Shown one piece after another: positions 8,165-16,541 of a stretch of DNA of 40,665 bases. The DNA is from Rhodanobacter sp. C06. Its GTDB lineage: Bacteria; Pseudomonadota; Gammaproteobacteria; Xanthomonadales; Rhodanobacteraceae. Under the pieces are notes generated by a model that did not search any database, was not told the origin of the DNA, and was given only the letters and a program-made list of their open reading frames with translations. A program made the translations under genes and the position numbers. The stretch is taken from contig NZ_MUNP01000025.1 in assembly GCF_002001105.1 (NCBI RefSeq), forward strand, positions 1 to 40,665. The letters run 5' to 3'. Each line of letters begins with the position of its first letter. Position 1 is the first letter of the stretch.

Positions 8165-9511
8165 ATGAGCCAACGCAAGTATTTCGGCACGGACGGCATC
8201 CGCGGCACAGTGGGCGTGTGGCCGATCAACGCCGAGTTCATGTTGCGCCTCGGCCGCGCGCTGGGTGCGGTGCTCAGGCAGCAGGGCGGCGCGCGGCGTG
8301 GCGTGCTGATCGGCAAGGACACCCGCGTGTCGGGCTACATGTTCGAGGCCGCGCTGGAAGCCGGGCTGGTCTCCGCCGGCATGGACGTGCGCATGCTGGG
8401 GCCGATGCCCACGCCGGCGGTGGCGATGCTCACGCGCTCGTTGCGCGCCGAGGCGGGCATCGTCATCAGTGCCTCGCACAATCCGCACCACGACAACGGC
8501 ATCAAGTTCTTCTCCGCGCACGGCGAGAAGCTCAGCGACGCAATGGAAGCGGCCATCGAGGCGGAGATCGACGCGCCCTTCGCCACCGTGCCTTCCGAGC
8601 AGCTGGGCAAGGCGCGCCGCATCGACGACGCAGTGACCCGCTACGCGGAGTTCTGCAAGAGCACGGTGGCCGAGGACTTCAACCTCAACGGCCTGAAGGT
8701 CGTGCTGGATTGTGCCAACGGTGCCACCTACCAGGTCGCGCCCAAGGTGTTCGCCGAGCTCGGCGCCGAAGTCACATCGATTGGCGTCACGCCGGACGGC
8801 TTCAACATCAATCGCGAGGTCGGTTCCACCCATCCGCAGGCGCTGCAGCGCGCGGTGCTGGAGCAGGGCGCGGACCTGGGCATCGCCTTCGACGGCGACG
8901 GCGACCGCGTGCAGTTGGTGGATCGCCACGGCGTGCTGGCCGACGGCGACGACCTGCTCTACGTGATCGCCCGCGCCTGGCAGGCGCGCGGCCTGCTGCA
9001 CGGGCCGCTGGTCGGCACCTTGATGAGCAACTACGGCCTGCAGCTGGCGCTGGAAAAGCTCGGCATCGAACTGGTGCGCGCCAAGGTGGGCGACCGCTAC
9101 GTGCTGCAACAGCTCAAAGAGCGCGGCGGCGTGCTGGGCGGCGAGACCTCGGGCCACATCCTGTGCCTGGACCGCGCCACCACCGGCGACGGCATCGTCT
9201 CCGCGCTGGCCGTGCTGGAGGCGCTGGCCGGCGAGGATTTCGCCACGGCGCGGCAAGGCCTGGCCAAGCTGCCGCAGGTGATGATCAACGTGCGTGCCGA
9301 CGGCGCGCGCGAGGCGCTCGATGGCGATGCCGTGCGCCAGGCGCTGGCCGCCACGGAACAGACCTTGCGCGGCCGCGGCCGTGTGGTGCTGCGCGCCTCC
9401 GGCACCGAGCCGCTGGTGCGGGTCACCGTGGAGGGCGCCGATGCGGCCGAGGTGCAGCAGTTGGCGCAAAGCCTGGCCGACGTCGTAAAATCCTCCGCAG
9501 AACGCTCGTGA
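8165..9511 (+). CDS. glmM: Phosphoglucosamine mutase
   Basis: 448 aa. It converts glucosamine-6-phosphate to glucosamine-1-phosphate for UDP-GlcNAc, peptidoglycan and LPS synthesis. Motifs: [13 protein letters not shown] at the start, the phosphoserine loop [16 protein letters not shown] (catalytic Ser at about residue 104), the Mg-binding DGDGDR, the sugar-recognition GGETSGH and the phosphate-binding [11 protein letters not shown] at the C-terminus. The gap after folP is 73 bp, so co-transcription is likely. Confidence 0.97.
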   Translation: MSQRKYFGTDGIRGTVGVWPINAEFMLRLGRALGAVLRQQGGARRGVLIGKDTRVSGYMFEAALEAGLVSAGMDVRMLGPMPTPAVAMLTRSLRAEAGIVISASHNPHHDNGIKFFSAHGEKLSDAMEAAIEAEIDAPFATVPSEQLGKARRIDDAVTRYAEFCKSTVAEDFNLNGLKVVLDCANGATYQVAPKVFAELGAEVTSIGVTPDGFNINREVGSTHPQALQRAVLEQGADLGIAFDGDGDRVQLVDRHGVLADGDDLLYVIARAWQARGLLHGPLVGTLMSNYGLQLALEKLGIELVRAKVGDRYVLQQLKERGGVLGGETSGHILCLDRATTGDGIVSALAVLEALAGEDFATARQGLAKLPQVMINVRADGAREALDGDAVRQALAATEQTLRGRGRVVLRASGTEPLVRVTVEGADAAEVQQLAQSLADVVKSSAERS

Positions 9512-9634
9512 ACCAGCCGGCGCGCTGCGCCTGCCTCAGGTCAACCAGGAACCGGTCGCCAAGGAATGGCCCGACGTGAATCGCCCCTGCGGTGGCGGTA
9601 CACAAATCGACCGCATGCCTGAAGGATCACGACC

Positions 9635-10570
9635 ATGAAGAACGTTCCGACCCTCGACATACGCCGTTACGACACCGACCGCACGGCCTTCGTCGCCGAG
9701 CTCGGCGCGGCCTACCGCGAATTCGGCTTCTGCTGCATCAGCGGCCACGGCATTGCGCGCGAACTGATCGACGGCGCCTACGACGCCTTCCAGCGTTTCT
9801 TCGCGCTGCCAGCCGAGACCAAGATGAAGTACCACGTGCCCGGCAGCGGCGGCGCGCGCGGCTATACCCCGTTCAAGGTGGAGACCGCGAAGGACAGCAA
9901 GTACGCCGACCTCAAGGAGTTCTGGCATGTGGGCCGCGAGATCGCGCGCGACTCGAAGTTCGCCGACGTGATGGCGCCCAACCTGTGGCCGGCCGAAGTG
10001 CCGGAGTTCCAGCGCTACGGCTACGGCTTGTTCGAGGCGCTGGACCAGCTCGGTACCCGCGTGCTGCGCGCGCTGGCCCTGCACATCGAGCTGCCCGAGT
10101 ACTACTTCGAGGACAAGACCGACCAGGGCAATTCCATCCTGCGGCCGATCCACTACCCGCCGATCACCGACGACAACATCCCCAACGTACGCGCCGGCGC
10201 GCACGAGGACATCAACTTCATCACCTTGCTGGTGGGCGCCAGCGCGGAAGGCCTGGAAGTGCTCACCCGCGAGGGCGAGTGGCTGCCAATCACCACCGAG
10301 GGCGACGCCATCGTGGTGAACATCGGCGACATGCTGCAGCGCCTGAGCAACCACGTGTACCCGTCCACCACCCACCGCGTGGTGAACCCGCACAACGCGA
10401 ACGCGCGCAAGCCGCGCTATTCGGTGCCGTACTTCCTGCACCCGAACCCCGATGTGGTACTAGCTCCGCTGCCGCAGTGCGTGACACCGGACAACCCGAG
10501 GCGCTACGACACGAGCATCACCTCGCACGAATACCTGCAGCAGCGGCTGCGCGAGATCAAGCTGATCTGA
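9635..10570 (+). CDS. 2-oxoglutarate/Fe(II) oxygenase, isopenicillin N synthase family
   Basis: 311 aa. The N-terminal DIOX_N-like region (SGHGIARELIDGAYDAF, FFALP) and the C-terminal jelly roll identify the IPNS-like non-haem iron oxygenases. Iron ligands are visible as HEDINFITLL (His-x-Asp) and the distal His in THRVVNP; the RYSVPYF block supplies the Arg-x-Ser that binds 2-oxoglutarate. Bacterial homologues are common and mostly uncharacterised, and no beta-lactam cluster is near, so antibiotic synthesis should not be inferred. It lies 123 bp after glmM in the same direction, and the hairpin repeat just downstream may end its transcript. Confidence 0.9.
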   Translation: MKNVPTLDIRRYDTDRTAFVAELGAAYREFGFCCISGHGIARELIDGAYDAFQRFFALPAETKMKYHVPGSGGARGYTPFKVETAKDSKYADLKEFWHVGREIARDSKFADVMAPNLWPAEVPEFQRYGYGLFEALDQLGTRVLRALALHIELPEYYFEDKTDQGNSILRPIHYPPITDDNIPNVRAGAHEDINFITLLVGASAEGLEVLTREGEWLPITTEGDAIVVNIGDMLQRLSNHVYPSTTHRVVNPHNANARKPRYSVPYFLHPNPDVVLAPLPQCVTPDNPRRYDTSITSHEYLQQRLREIKLI

Positions 10571-10579
10571 TGTTTTGCG

Positions 10580-10624
10580 CCCTCTCCCCCAAACTTAGTT
10601 TGGGGGAGAGGGCTGGGGTGAGGG
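10580..10624 (+). repeat. GC-rich hairpin repeat, copy 4
   Basis: A perfect 15-bp stem (10580-10594 with 10598-10612), loop TTA and tail CTGGGGTGAGGG, placed between the convergent oxygenase and SDR genes. It is the same family as at 1-43, 382-425 and 480-522. Its position suggests it also serves as a bidirectional terminator or mRNA 3' end (inference). Confidence 0.85.
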
Positions 10625-10631
10625 GCTTCCG

Positions 10632-11438
10632 TCAGTCAGCCTGCCGATAACGTCGCCCCTGCCGCGCCGACAGCCGAAAGGCCAGCCGATCCGGCATCAG
10701 CTTGAACACGCTCTTAATCGTGCGGTTCACGCGACCGGCGACATGCACCGCCGCGCCGCGCTCCACGGCGGCAAGGCCTTCGCTCACCACCGCCTTGGCG
10801 CTCTGCCACATGAAGCCGGGCAGCTTGTTCATCAGCGTGCGGGTGCCCGTGACGTCGTGGAATTCGGAATAGGTGAAGCCCGGGCACAGCGCGCACACGT
10901 GCACGCCATGCTCGCGGCTCTCCAGCGCGAGCCCCTGCGAGAACTTGATCAGGAACGCCTTGGCCGGCGCATACAGCGTGTGTCCCGCGGTGCCCGGCAC
11001 GTGGCCGGCCAGCGAGGCCACGTTGACGATGCGGCCATAGCCGCGCTCGCGCATGCCGGGCAACAGGCGCCAGGCCAGTTCGACCGGCGCAGTCAGCAGC
11101 ACCTGCAGGGAATCCGCGTGCGTGCGCCAATCGTTCGCCGTGAAACTGCCGGGCACACCGTAGCCAGCGTTGTTGATCAGCCAGTCCACCGCGAGCCCGC
11201 GCTGCGCCAGTTCCTCGCACAGCGCGGATGGCGCGGCGGGATCGGCGAGGTCGGCCGCCAGCGCGGTCGCCGTGCAGCCGTATTGCTGCTGCAGTTCCGC
11301 GGCCAGTGCCTCCAACCGTTCCCGGCGGCGCGCGGTGAGCACCAGGTCATGGCCGCGTGCCGCCAAGGCACGGGCGAACGCGGCACCGATGCCGGCGGAA
11401 GCGCCGGTGACGAGGCTGAGCGGGCGGGCAGGCGGCAT
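10632..11438 (-). CDS. Short-chain dehydrogenase/reductase (SDR)
   Basis: 268 aa from the ATG at 11438. Classical SDR features in order: the cofactor loop TGASAGIGAAFA, the strand LVLTARRRERLEAL with an Arg-rich end favouring NADP(H), the LINNAGYG motif, the catalytic Ser in VNVASLAGHVPG, and the active site YAPAKAF (Tyr-x-x-x-Lys). The LCPGFTYSEFHD segment and the basic C-terminal tail resemble the DltE/YqjQ-like SDR group. The substrate is unknown. Divergent from tpiA with 111 bp between starts, convergent with the oxygenase gene. Confidence 0.9.
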   Translation of the reverse strand: MPPARPLSLVTGASAGIGAAFARALAARGHDLVLTARRRERLEALAAELQQQYGCTATALAADLADPAAPSALCEELAQRGLAVDWLINNAGYGVPGSFTANDWRTHADSLQVLLTAPVELAWRLLPGMRERGYGRIVNVASLAGHVPGTAGHTLYAPAKAFLIKFSQGLALESREHGVHVCALCPGFTYSEFHDVTGTRTLMNKLPGFMWQSAKAVVSEGLAAVERGAAVHVAGRVNRTIKSVFKLMPDRLAFRLSARQGRRYRQAD

Positions 11439-11549
11439 GCATTTCTCCTGTGTGGGCGCCTTGGCATCGTGGACGTTGCGCCGCAGCAATACCAGTCCCG
11501 TTATCGTCCTGTAATATCTCGCGTTTGTCCGCACGGAATGACGTCGACC

Positions 11550-12299
11550 ATGCGCAAGAAGCTCGTCGCCGCGAACTGGAAGATGCACGGCAGCCGCTCG
11601 ATGGCCGCCGCCCTGTGCGGCGAGATCGCCGCCGCCGTGCCAAGCGGCATCGACGTGGTGATCTGCCCGCCATTTCCCTACCTGGGTGCCGTCGCCGCGG
11701 CCTGCGCCGATGCTGGCCTTGGCGTGGGGGCGCAGGATCTCAGCGAGCACGAAGGACAGGGCGCGTACACCGGCGAGGTGTCCGGCGCGATGCTCGCGGA
11801 CTCCGGCGCGCAGTGGGTGCTGGCCGGCCATTCCGAGCGGCGCCAGTACCACGGCGAAGGCGACGCGCTGGTGGCGCGCAAGTTCGTTGCGGCACGCGCG
11901 GCCGGCCTCACGCCCATCCTCTGCGTAGGCGAGACCCTGGCGCAGCGCGAAGCCGGCGACACCGAAGCGGTGATTGCACGCCAGCTGCAAGCCGTAATCG
12001 CCGGCGGCGGCATCGCGGCGTTCGATACCGCGGTTATCGCGTACGAACCGGTGTGGGCGATCGGCACCGGCCGCACCGCCACGCCGGAACAGGTGCAGCT
12101 GGTGCATGCGTTCATCCGTAGCCAACTCCAGAAAGAAGATGTTATGATTGCCCGTCTGACTCGGCTGCTTTACGGCGGCAGCGTCAAGGCGGCCAATGCC
12201 GCCGAATTGTTCGCGCAGTCGGACGTGGATGGCGGGCTGATCGGTGGAGCCTCGCTGACCGCTACCGACTTTCTTGGAATCTGCGCAGCGGCGCACTAG
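11550..12299 (+). CDS. tpiA: Triosephosphate isomerase
   Basis: 249 aa TIM barrel interconverting dihydroxyacetone phosphate and glyceraldehyde-3-phosphate. The substrate-binding AANWKMHG (N9 and K11), the catalytic His in VLAGHSERRQY, the catalytic Glu in AYEPVWAIGTG (followed by the flexible loop) and the phosphate-binding LYGGSV and GGLIGGAS are all present. ATG 11550 is preferred because the family begins just before this segment; the in-frame ATG at 11538 would add four residues. secG follows 18 bp later, as in other Xanthomonadales. Confidence 0.97.
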   Translation: MRKKLVAANWKMHGSRSMAAALCGEIAAAVPSGIDVVICPPFPYLGAVAAACADAGLGVGAQDLSEHEGQGAYTGEVSGAMLADSGAQWVLAGHSERRQYHGEGDALVARKFVAARAAGLTPILCVGETLAQREAGDTEAVIARQLQAVIAGGGIAAFDTAVIAYEPVWAIGTGRTATPEQVQLVHAFIRSQLQKEDVMIARLTRLLYGGSVKAANAAELFAQSDVDGGLIGGASLTATDFLGICAAAH

Positions 12300-12317
12300 T
12301 CGCCACGGGCTCGATTG

Positions 12318-12767
12318 ATGTTCGTCATTTTCAGCGTGTTTTACATCCTGATCGCCGCGGCCATGACCGTGCTGATCCTGCTGCAGAACGGCGAAGGCGC
12401 CAGCGCCGGTTCCGGTTTCGGCGGCGGTGCCTCGGCCACGGTGTTCGGCGCGCGCGGTTCGGCCAACTTCCTGACCCGCGCCACCGGCGTGCTCGCCGCG
12501 CTGTTCTTCGCGCTGAGCCTCGGCATGGGCGTGTACCTGCACAGCCACGGTTCGCAGCAGAATACCGGTGCCGATCTCGGCGTGATGGCCGGCATGAGCA
12601 AGCAGCCGGCGCCCGCCAAGCAGGCCCCGGCAGCAGCCACGCCGGTGAATCCGGAAGTGCCGGCGGCAGCACCGGCCACCACAAACACAGCGGTACCCGC
12701 GGCTCCCGCCGCAAGCAAGCAGCAAGCTGAAGTGCCGGCCGCGCCGGCGCCACAAAAGCAGCACTGA
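12318..12767 (+). CDS. secG: Sec translocon subunit SecG
   Basis: 149 aa inner-membrane protein that assists SecYE/SecA-driven export. The family pattern is clear: a first membrane helix (FVIFSVFYILIAAAMTVLI), the conserved LLQNGEGASAGSGFGGG and ATVFGARGSANFLTRAT loop, and a second helix (VLAALFFALSLGMGVYL). An unusually long Ala/Pro/Gln-rich tail follows (residues about 95-149), longer than in E. coli but common in this order. It starts at ATG 12318 and ends 11 bp before tRNA-Leu, so the tRNA may be co-transcribed. Confidence 0.95.
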   Translation: MFVIFSVFYILIAAAMTVLILLQNGEGASAGSGFGGGASATVFGARGSANFLTRATGVLAALFFALSLGMGVYLHSHGSQQNTGADLGVMAGMSKQPAPAKQAPAAATPVNPEVPAAAPATTNTAVPAAPAASKQQAEVPAAPAPQKQH

Positions 12768-12778
12768 GCAAGACACCT

Positions 12779-12863
12779 GCCCAGGTGGCGGAACTGGTAG
12801 ACGCACTACCTTGAGGTGGTAGCGCCGCAAGGCGTAGGGGTTCGAGTCCCCTCTTGGGCACCA
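12779..12863 (+). tRNA. leuU: tRNA-Leu (anticodon GAG)
   Basis: An 85-nt tRNA with encoded CCA. Acceptor arm GCCCAGG pairs with the 3' CTTGGGC (one G-T pair). The anticodon loop TTGAGGT between CTACC and GGTAG gives GAG (Leu, CUY codons). The long variable arm CGCCGCAAGGCG is the class II feature of leucine tRNAs, and the T-loop is TTCGAGT. The position after secG matches E. coli leuU. Its 3' end is the island attachment site and remains intact. Confidence 0.97.
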
Positions 12864-12865
12864 AT
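12846..12865 (+). other. attL: left attachment site in the tRNA-Leu 3' end
   Basis: GTCCCCTCTTGGGCACCAAT, covering half of the T-arm, the acceptor and CCA, recurs at 30154-30172 with one substitution and one missing G. Weaker similarity continues about 15 bases beyond. The integrase gene starts 163 bp downstream, as in P4-type islands that use tRNA 3' ends. Confidence 0.85.
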
Positions 12866-12906
12866 AGCAGTTTCAGGGAGTCTCACAAAGTCTCTGAAAC
12901 ACACGG

Positions 12907-12932
12907 AACCCCGCGTAACTGCGGGGTTTTTT
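12907..12932 (+). terminator. Intrinsic terminator after tRNA-Leu
   Basis: Stem AACCCCGC (12907-12914) with GCGGGGTT (12921-12928), a 6-nt loop and six Ts from 12927. It lies inside the island, 44 bp past the tRNA, and so replaces the original chromosomal terminator that is now at 30203-30228. Confidence 0.85.
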
Positions 12933-12972
12933 GTTACATGGGGTGTCGCAGGATCTCAGCGAATCGCAAGTT

Positions 12973-13016
12973 TTTGTGTATGCTGTTGTGCATGTTCGTC
13001 TGTGAACATACACAAA
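12973..13016. promoter_or_regulatory. Left arm-like repeats upstream of the integrase
   Basis: TTGTGTATG (12974-12982) and TTGTGCATG (12986-12994) are direct copies at 12-bp spacing. CATACACAAA (13007-13016) is an inverted copy, giving a 10-bp inverted repeat with 12973-12982. An inner pair TGTTC/GAACA (12993-12997, 13004-13008) is nested in it. The first 21 bp recur at 30075-30095 near attR. This fits integrase arm-type sites overlapping the int promoter, so the integrase may regulate itself (inference). Confidence 0.6.
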
Positions 13017-13028
13017 CAGGTCCCTTAA

Positions 13029-14327
13029 ATGCCCAAGCTTGCAAAGCCCCTGACTGAACTGGAAGTTCGCAAAGCGAAGCCGCGAGAGCGGGCCTACATG
13101 CTCGCCGATGGCAAAGGTCTGTATCTCTCTGTAAGTCCCGCGGGCCTCAAGTCCTGGATCCTGCGCTTTCGCTTACCTGGGAGTAGAACCGCCACCCCAG
13201 CGACCATTGGTCACTACCCAACCATGTCCCTCGCAGAGGCTCGTGTCAGGGCCCTGGAAACTGCGCGCGATGCAAAGGCTGGTATAGCTACCGCCGGGGT
13301 TCGCAAAGCAATGCGAAGCGCCATTGAGGCAGACATTGCCAGGAAAGACCATCAAGTGTTGGCCGAAGCTCAGGCGCGAGAAGCGCAATTGGAGGCCGTT
13401 GCGACCAGGTGGCTTGCCGAGAATCGAGGCCGCTGGCAAAGCGAGACTTTTCGTAAGGCCCGATTGGTCGTCGAGTCGTATTTCATTCCCAGGCTGGGTG
13501 CAGCCGATTTGCGCACCCTGCAGACCAAAGACATCCGACCACTGTTGTTGGAGATGAGCAGCAAGGTGCCGCAGCTTGCAAGAAAGGCCCGACAATATAT
13601 GGGGCAGATCGTGGAGCATGCGATTAACGAAGGTTTGCGCTCCGAGGACAGCAGCCTCCGACTTGCCCGGATTTTGCCGAAGGCAAAACTCGGGCACATG
13701 CCAGCTATCACTGACAAGGAGGGCAGACTCGGGGAGTTGATGCGCTCGATCGACATATATGAGAACCCTGTTGTCCGTGCAGCATTGATCTTGCTGACCC
13801 TGACTGTGATGCGGCCGGGTGTGGTTGCGAGCGCACGTTGGTCAGAGATCGATCTTGAAAAGGCGGAGTGGGCAATTCCAGGCATGGAACCAGATGGGAT
13901 CACGAACCGGATGAAGACAGGCCAAGACTTCACCACCCCCTTACCGAGGCAGGCGGTTGAGGCATTGAAGGAAATGCATAGGCGGAGCGCGGGGGAGGAG
14001 TACGTATTCCCTCCGCAAGCACGACAGCGGTCATCCCACTTGTCGAGGGATGCTCTGAGCAAAGCCGTCCGCGAGATGGGGTTTAAGGGCGAGCACTCCC
14101 CTCATGGCTTTCGTGCGACTTGGCGAACTTTGGGACGTGAGCGGCTGAAGATCGAAGTGGACGTATTGGAGTGTCAGCTCGCCCATGCACCCAAGAGCGA
14201 GACAGAGGCCGCTTATGCGCGCCTGAAATTTCTCGACGAGCGGTGTAGGGTGCTTCAGGAATGGGCGAACTATCTCGATCGCTTGCGTGAGGGTGCCGAA
14301 GTTGTGCCGTTGAAGAAATCGGCTTGA
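13029..14327 (+). CDS. P4-type tyrosine integrase
   Basis: 432 aa. The N-terminal DUF4102 arm-binding domain (LTELEVRKAKPRERAYMLAD, GLYLSVSPAGLKSWILRFR) is followed by a core-binding domain and a tyrosine-recombinase catalytic domain. Catalytic residues visible: R262 (VMRPGVV), K296 (RMKTG), H359 and R362 (HGFR), H386 (QLAHAP) and nucleophile Y396 (EAAYARL). All are intact, so the enzyme may be active. It catalyses site-specific integration and excision at the tRNA-Leu 3' end. The start at 13029 lies directly after the arm-like repeats. Confidence 0.95.
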   Translation: MPKLAKPLTELEVRKAKPRERAYMLADGKGLYLSVSPAGLKSWILRFRLPGSRTATPATIGHYPTMSLAEARVRALETARDAKAGIATAGVRKAMRSAIEADIARKDHQVLAEAQAREAQLEAVATRWLAENRGRWQSETFRKARLVVESYFIPRLGAADLRTLQTKDIRPLLLEMSSKVPQLARKARQYMGQIVEHAINEGLRSEDSSLRLARILPKAKLGHMPAITDKEGRLGELMRSIDIYENPVVRAALILLTLTVMRPGVVASARWSEIDLEKAEWAIPGMEPDGITNRMKTGQDFTTPLPRQAVEALKEMHRRSAGEEYVFPPQARQRSSHLSRDALSKAVREMGFKGEHSPHGFRATWRTLGRERLKIEVDVLECQLAHAPKSETEAAYARLKFLDERCRVLQEWANYLDRLREGAEVVPLKKSA

Positions 14328-14347
14328 GCTAAGCGAGGTAATTTTTT

Positions 14348-14360
14348 TGTGAACACAAAC
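14348..14360. promoter_or_regulatory. TGTGAACACAAAC motif after the integrase gene
   Basis: TGTGAACACAAAC resembles TGTGAACATACACAAAC at 13001-13017 upstream of the integrase, with two bases missing, and contains the small inverted repeat TTGTG-AA-CACAA. It lies in the 173-bp gap before the AlpA-like gene, in an AT-rich stretch. Possibly a shared regulator or excisionase site. Confidence 0.35.
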
Positions 14361-14500
14361 TGAATAAGATGTGACGAATCGGATCCGGATTCCATATTCG
14401 ACCGCGAAATAAGTCGCTGCTGACTAACCTGAGATTGCCTGCGACATCTGCGGGCCGTTTTGGCATGAACGCCAGAGCGTCACAAGGTCAGGAACTTCAA

Positions 14501-14755
14501 ATGAGTAAAAATGGATCGATGCCTACGGGCGTAGTAAGTCTTCCCTCGGTGATGCGTATGAACGCGGTGATCCAGTGCACGGGTCTGTCCCGCGCAACGA
14601 TCTACCGGCTGATGGGGGTGGGGCAGTTCCCACGCAGCTTCAAGATCGGCACGACAGCGAGTGGCTGGCTTGAGTCCGAGGTCCGCACATGGGTCAATGA
14701 GCGCGCGTCGTCTCGTCTGACTGCCACCCGCAGCGATCGCCCGGTTGCGGCATAG
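14501..14755 (+). CDS. AlpA-family transcriptional regulator
   Basis: 84 aa from ATG 14501, chosen for AGGA at 7-nt spacing; an in-frame ATG at 14435 lacks a ribosome site. The AlpA/phage-excisionase-like helix-turn-helix is plain: VIQCTGLSRATIYRLMGVGQ, FPRSFKIG, and GWLESEVRTWVNER. AlpA proteins activate or repress integrase genes and act as directionality factors in P4-like elements; the location 173 bp after the integrase gene fits that role. The C-terminal 20 residues are less conserved. Confidence 0.88.
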   Translation: MSKNGSMPTGVVSLPSVMRMNAVIQCTGLSRATIYRLMGVGQFPRSFKIGTTASGWLESEVRTWVNERASSRLTATRSDRPVAA

Positions 14756-14867
14756 TCCCAGCCCTCAACCTTCCCAATCGAACGCGTCCGTCCTGAGTGT
14801 TGCGCTAAAGGCGCGGCAGCGGGCAAACGCGCCCTGAAGATGACGGCGGACGCGATTCGAATGGTAT

Positions 14868-15854
14868 ATGGAGAACGTAGTGCATTCTGTATCAACTACA
14901 AGTAATCCGGCGATTTATAGCTCTTTATCTAAGCCAAAACTTGTCACTTATCGTGGCGTTTCGGAACACTCCGCGCAGTCTGCGCAAGCCCTTGTACTTG
15001 TTGGCCTTAATGATGATCGTGTGGGGCCGCCTAGTGGGCAGCCTTTAGTGGTCGTCAGCAAGGAGGTCGATGAAAATCCCACCCTGCTTCCCGATACAAA
15101 GATGTATCCCCTGCAGGTCATTCAGTTCCATGTAACAGGAGCCCCAGGAGACATTCGCCAAGCGCTGCTTCACCACAACAGTTACATGCCTGACCCATCT
15201 GTGTTCAAGCAGAAGGTCGTGAACTTGGAAGAGGCCTATCTGCATTCCACCCTATCCAACTGGGAGGGGAAGGCTGCGATGGACAAGGCACTAATCGTGG
15301 GAAGCTCCATGTATCGGCGGAACGCAGTGACGTTCACTCTGCGCTTCAATCACAAGAAGGGAGCGACCTTGAGGAAGGAGCTTGGCAACACGTTCCGGAG
15401 TCTCCGGAATCAGCTTGGTTCGGTGACGGCTCTGGGGCCAACCTTGATCACGGTGGAGCTCGACAAGCAGGGGCGGCCACATCTTCACGGCATCGTGCAG
15501 ACGGACGCCAATTTGGCCGATGTTCGAGCTGCTTTGGGTCCTGCAAGTGGAAGGTTGAGCAATCCCACTTTCAGGAAGTTTCGGCTTGATGTGCGTCGCT
15601 CCGTGAACCCAGTAGCCTGGGTGACCTACATAACGAAGGACCTCCTGGGACTGCCGGAGCAGGAGTCGGCGAAGCTGATCTACATGTCGCAGTCGGCCAG
15701 GCAGTGCGGCAAGCAGCATCTGGGCGAGCTCAGGGGGCTCGCGAAGCAGAAGCTTGGTATCACGCCGGAGTGGCGTGGACGAGCGGCTGCGGTGTGCTCT
15801 GGAGGCGGGCACCGCGTTGTCCGGAGGAAGCGGGCGCATTCGTTGCTAAATTGA
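14868..15854 (+). CDS. Probable HUH-superfamily Rep-like endonuclease
   Basis: 328 aa, not a close match to any family I can name, but three rolling-circle Rep motifs occur in order: a hydrophobic strand VTFTLRF (154-160), the metal-binding His-hydrophobic-His in GRPHLHGIV (H205 and H207), and Y254-x-x-K257 in WVTYITKDL, the nucleophile tyrosine. Such proteins nick one strand to start replication of plasmids, filamentous phages and integrative elements. The N-terminal 140 residues are unrecognised. The C-terminus is basic. Lower GC than the core genome. An integrative element with its own initiator could replicate after excision (inference); Rep homologues with only a structural role cannot be excluded. 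Confidence 0.65.
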   Translation: MENVVHSVSTTSNPAIYSSLSKPKLVTYRGVSEHSAQSAQALVLVGLNDDRVGPPSGQPLVVVSKEVDENPTLLPDTKMYPLQVIQFHVTGAPGDIRQALLHHNSYMPDPSVFKQKVVNLEEAYLHSTLSNWEGKAAMDKALIVGSSMYRRNAVTFTLRFNHKKGATLRKELGNTFRSLRNQLGSVTALGPTLITVELDKQGRPHLHGIVQTDANLADVRAALGPASGRLSNPTFRKFRLDVRRSVNPVAWVTYITKDLLGLPEQESAKLIYMSQSARQCGKQHLGELRGLAKQKLGITPEWRGRAAAVCSGGGHRVVRRKRAHSLLN

Positions 15855-16026
15855 CGGCGACGGGCGGGCTGATATCGCAGGAGGCGCGCGACGCTTGCCT
15901 AGCGACGTCTACCCTGACAGTTCGGATTCTCGCCGGAACGACAAGAATCGCGGCAGGCGTAGGTGACATGGCACTTGATGAGAGCGGGATGCAAAATGCA
16001 GATTCGACCTTTCCGGAGGAGTCCAC

Positions 16027-16521
16027 ATGGCAGTGCCTGATTGGGTGAGCTATGTGAGTCTCGCCGGTGGTGTCATCGGCACAGTGTCCGGATGCATGGC
16101 CTACCGGCGCACGGGGCGAATGAAGGCATTGGATCTGCGCCTAGAACTGCGCAAAACGGACAAAGATCTGCGGGACCTGATCGGCGGCCTGGGCGATTTC
16201 CTGCAGCAGGCTAACGCTTCCAGGCAGTCTCTGGTTGCGGCCAGTGGCACCTTCCGTTCCGGATCAATGCAAGGATGGCGTATTGAGCTGGAGGCAGATC
16301 TGGCAAGGATCAAAGAGCTTGAGGCGGCTCTACCGCCTGCAGATGCCAACTACAAGGGGCATAGCTCTGAGCGACTGGAATCGCTCCTGGTTGATCGTCA
16401 CGTTCTGCAAACGGAAGCCATGAAGCTTCGTGACAAGTACGAAGCAGCGATGAAACGGGACGACAAGGATCGTGAACAAATAGCCAGAATTCGGTCTAGC
16501 TTTCGCCATCCTGGCGTGTGA
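16027..16521 (+). CDS. Membrane-anchored coiled-coil hypothetical protein
   Basis: 164 aa with GGAGGAG six bases before the ATG. One N-terminal membrane helix (residues about 6-26, VSYVSLAGGVIGTVSGC) is followed by a charged, helical region with coiled-coil character (about 85-155: IELEADLARIKELEAAL and LVDRHVLQTEAMKLRDKYEAA). No family recognised. The layout resembles small phage or plasmid membrane proteins, but no function can be assigned. It follows the Rep-like gene by 172 bp, same strand. Confidence 0.7.
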   Translation: MAVPDWVSYVSLAGGVIGTVSGCMAYRRTGRMKALDLRLELRKTDKDLRDLIGGLGDFLQQANASRQSLVAASGTFRSGSMQGWRIELEADLARIKELEAALPPADANYKGHSSERLESLLVDRHVLQTEAMKLRDKYEAAMKRDDKDREQIARIRSSFRHPGV

Positions 16522-16541
16522 ATTCGAGTGCTCATACCAAG

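Noticed and set aside
9635-10570. Beta-lactam biosynthesis gene (isopenicillin N synthase)
   Set aside because: Only the general oxygenase family is supported; no ACV synthetase or other pathway gene is near.
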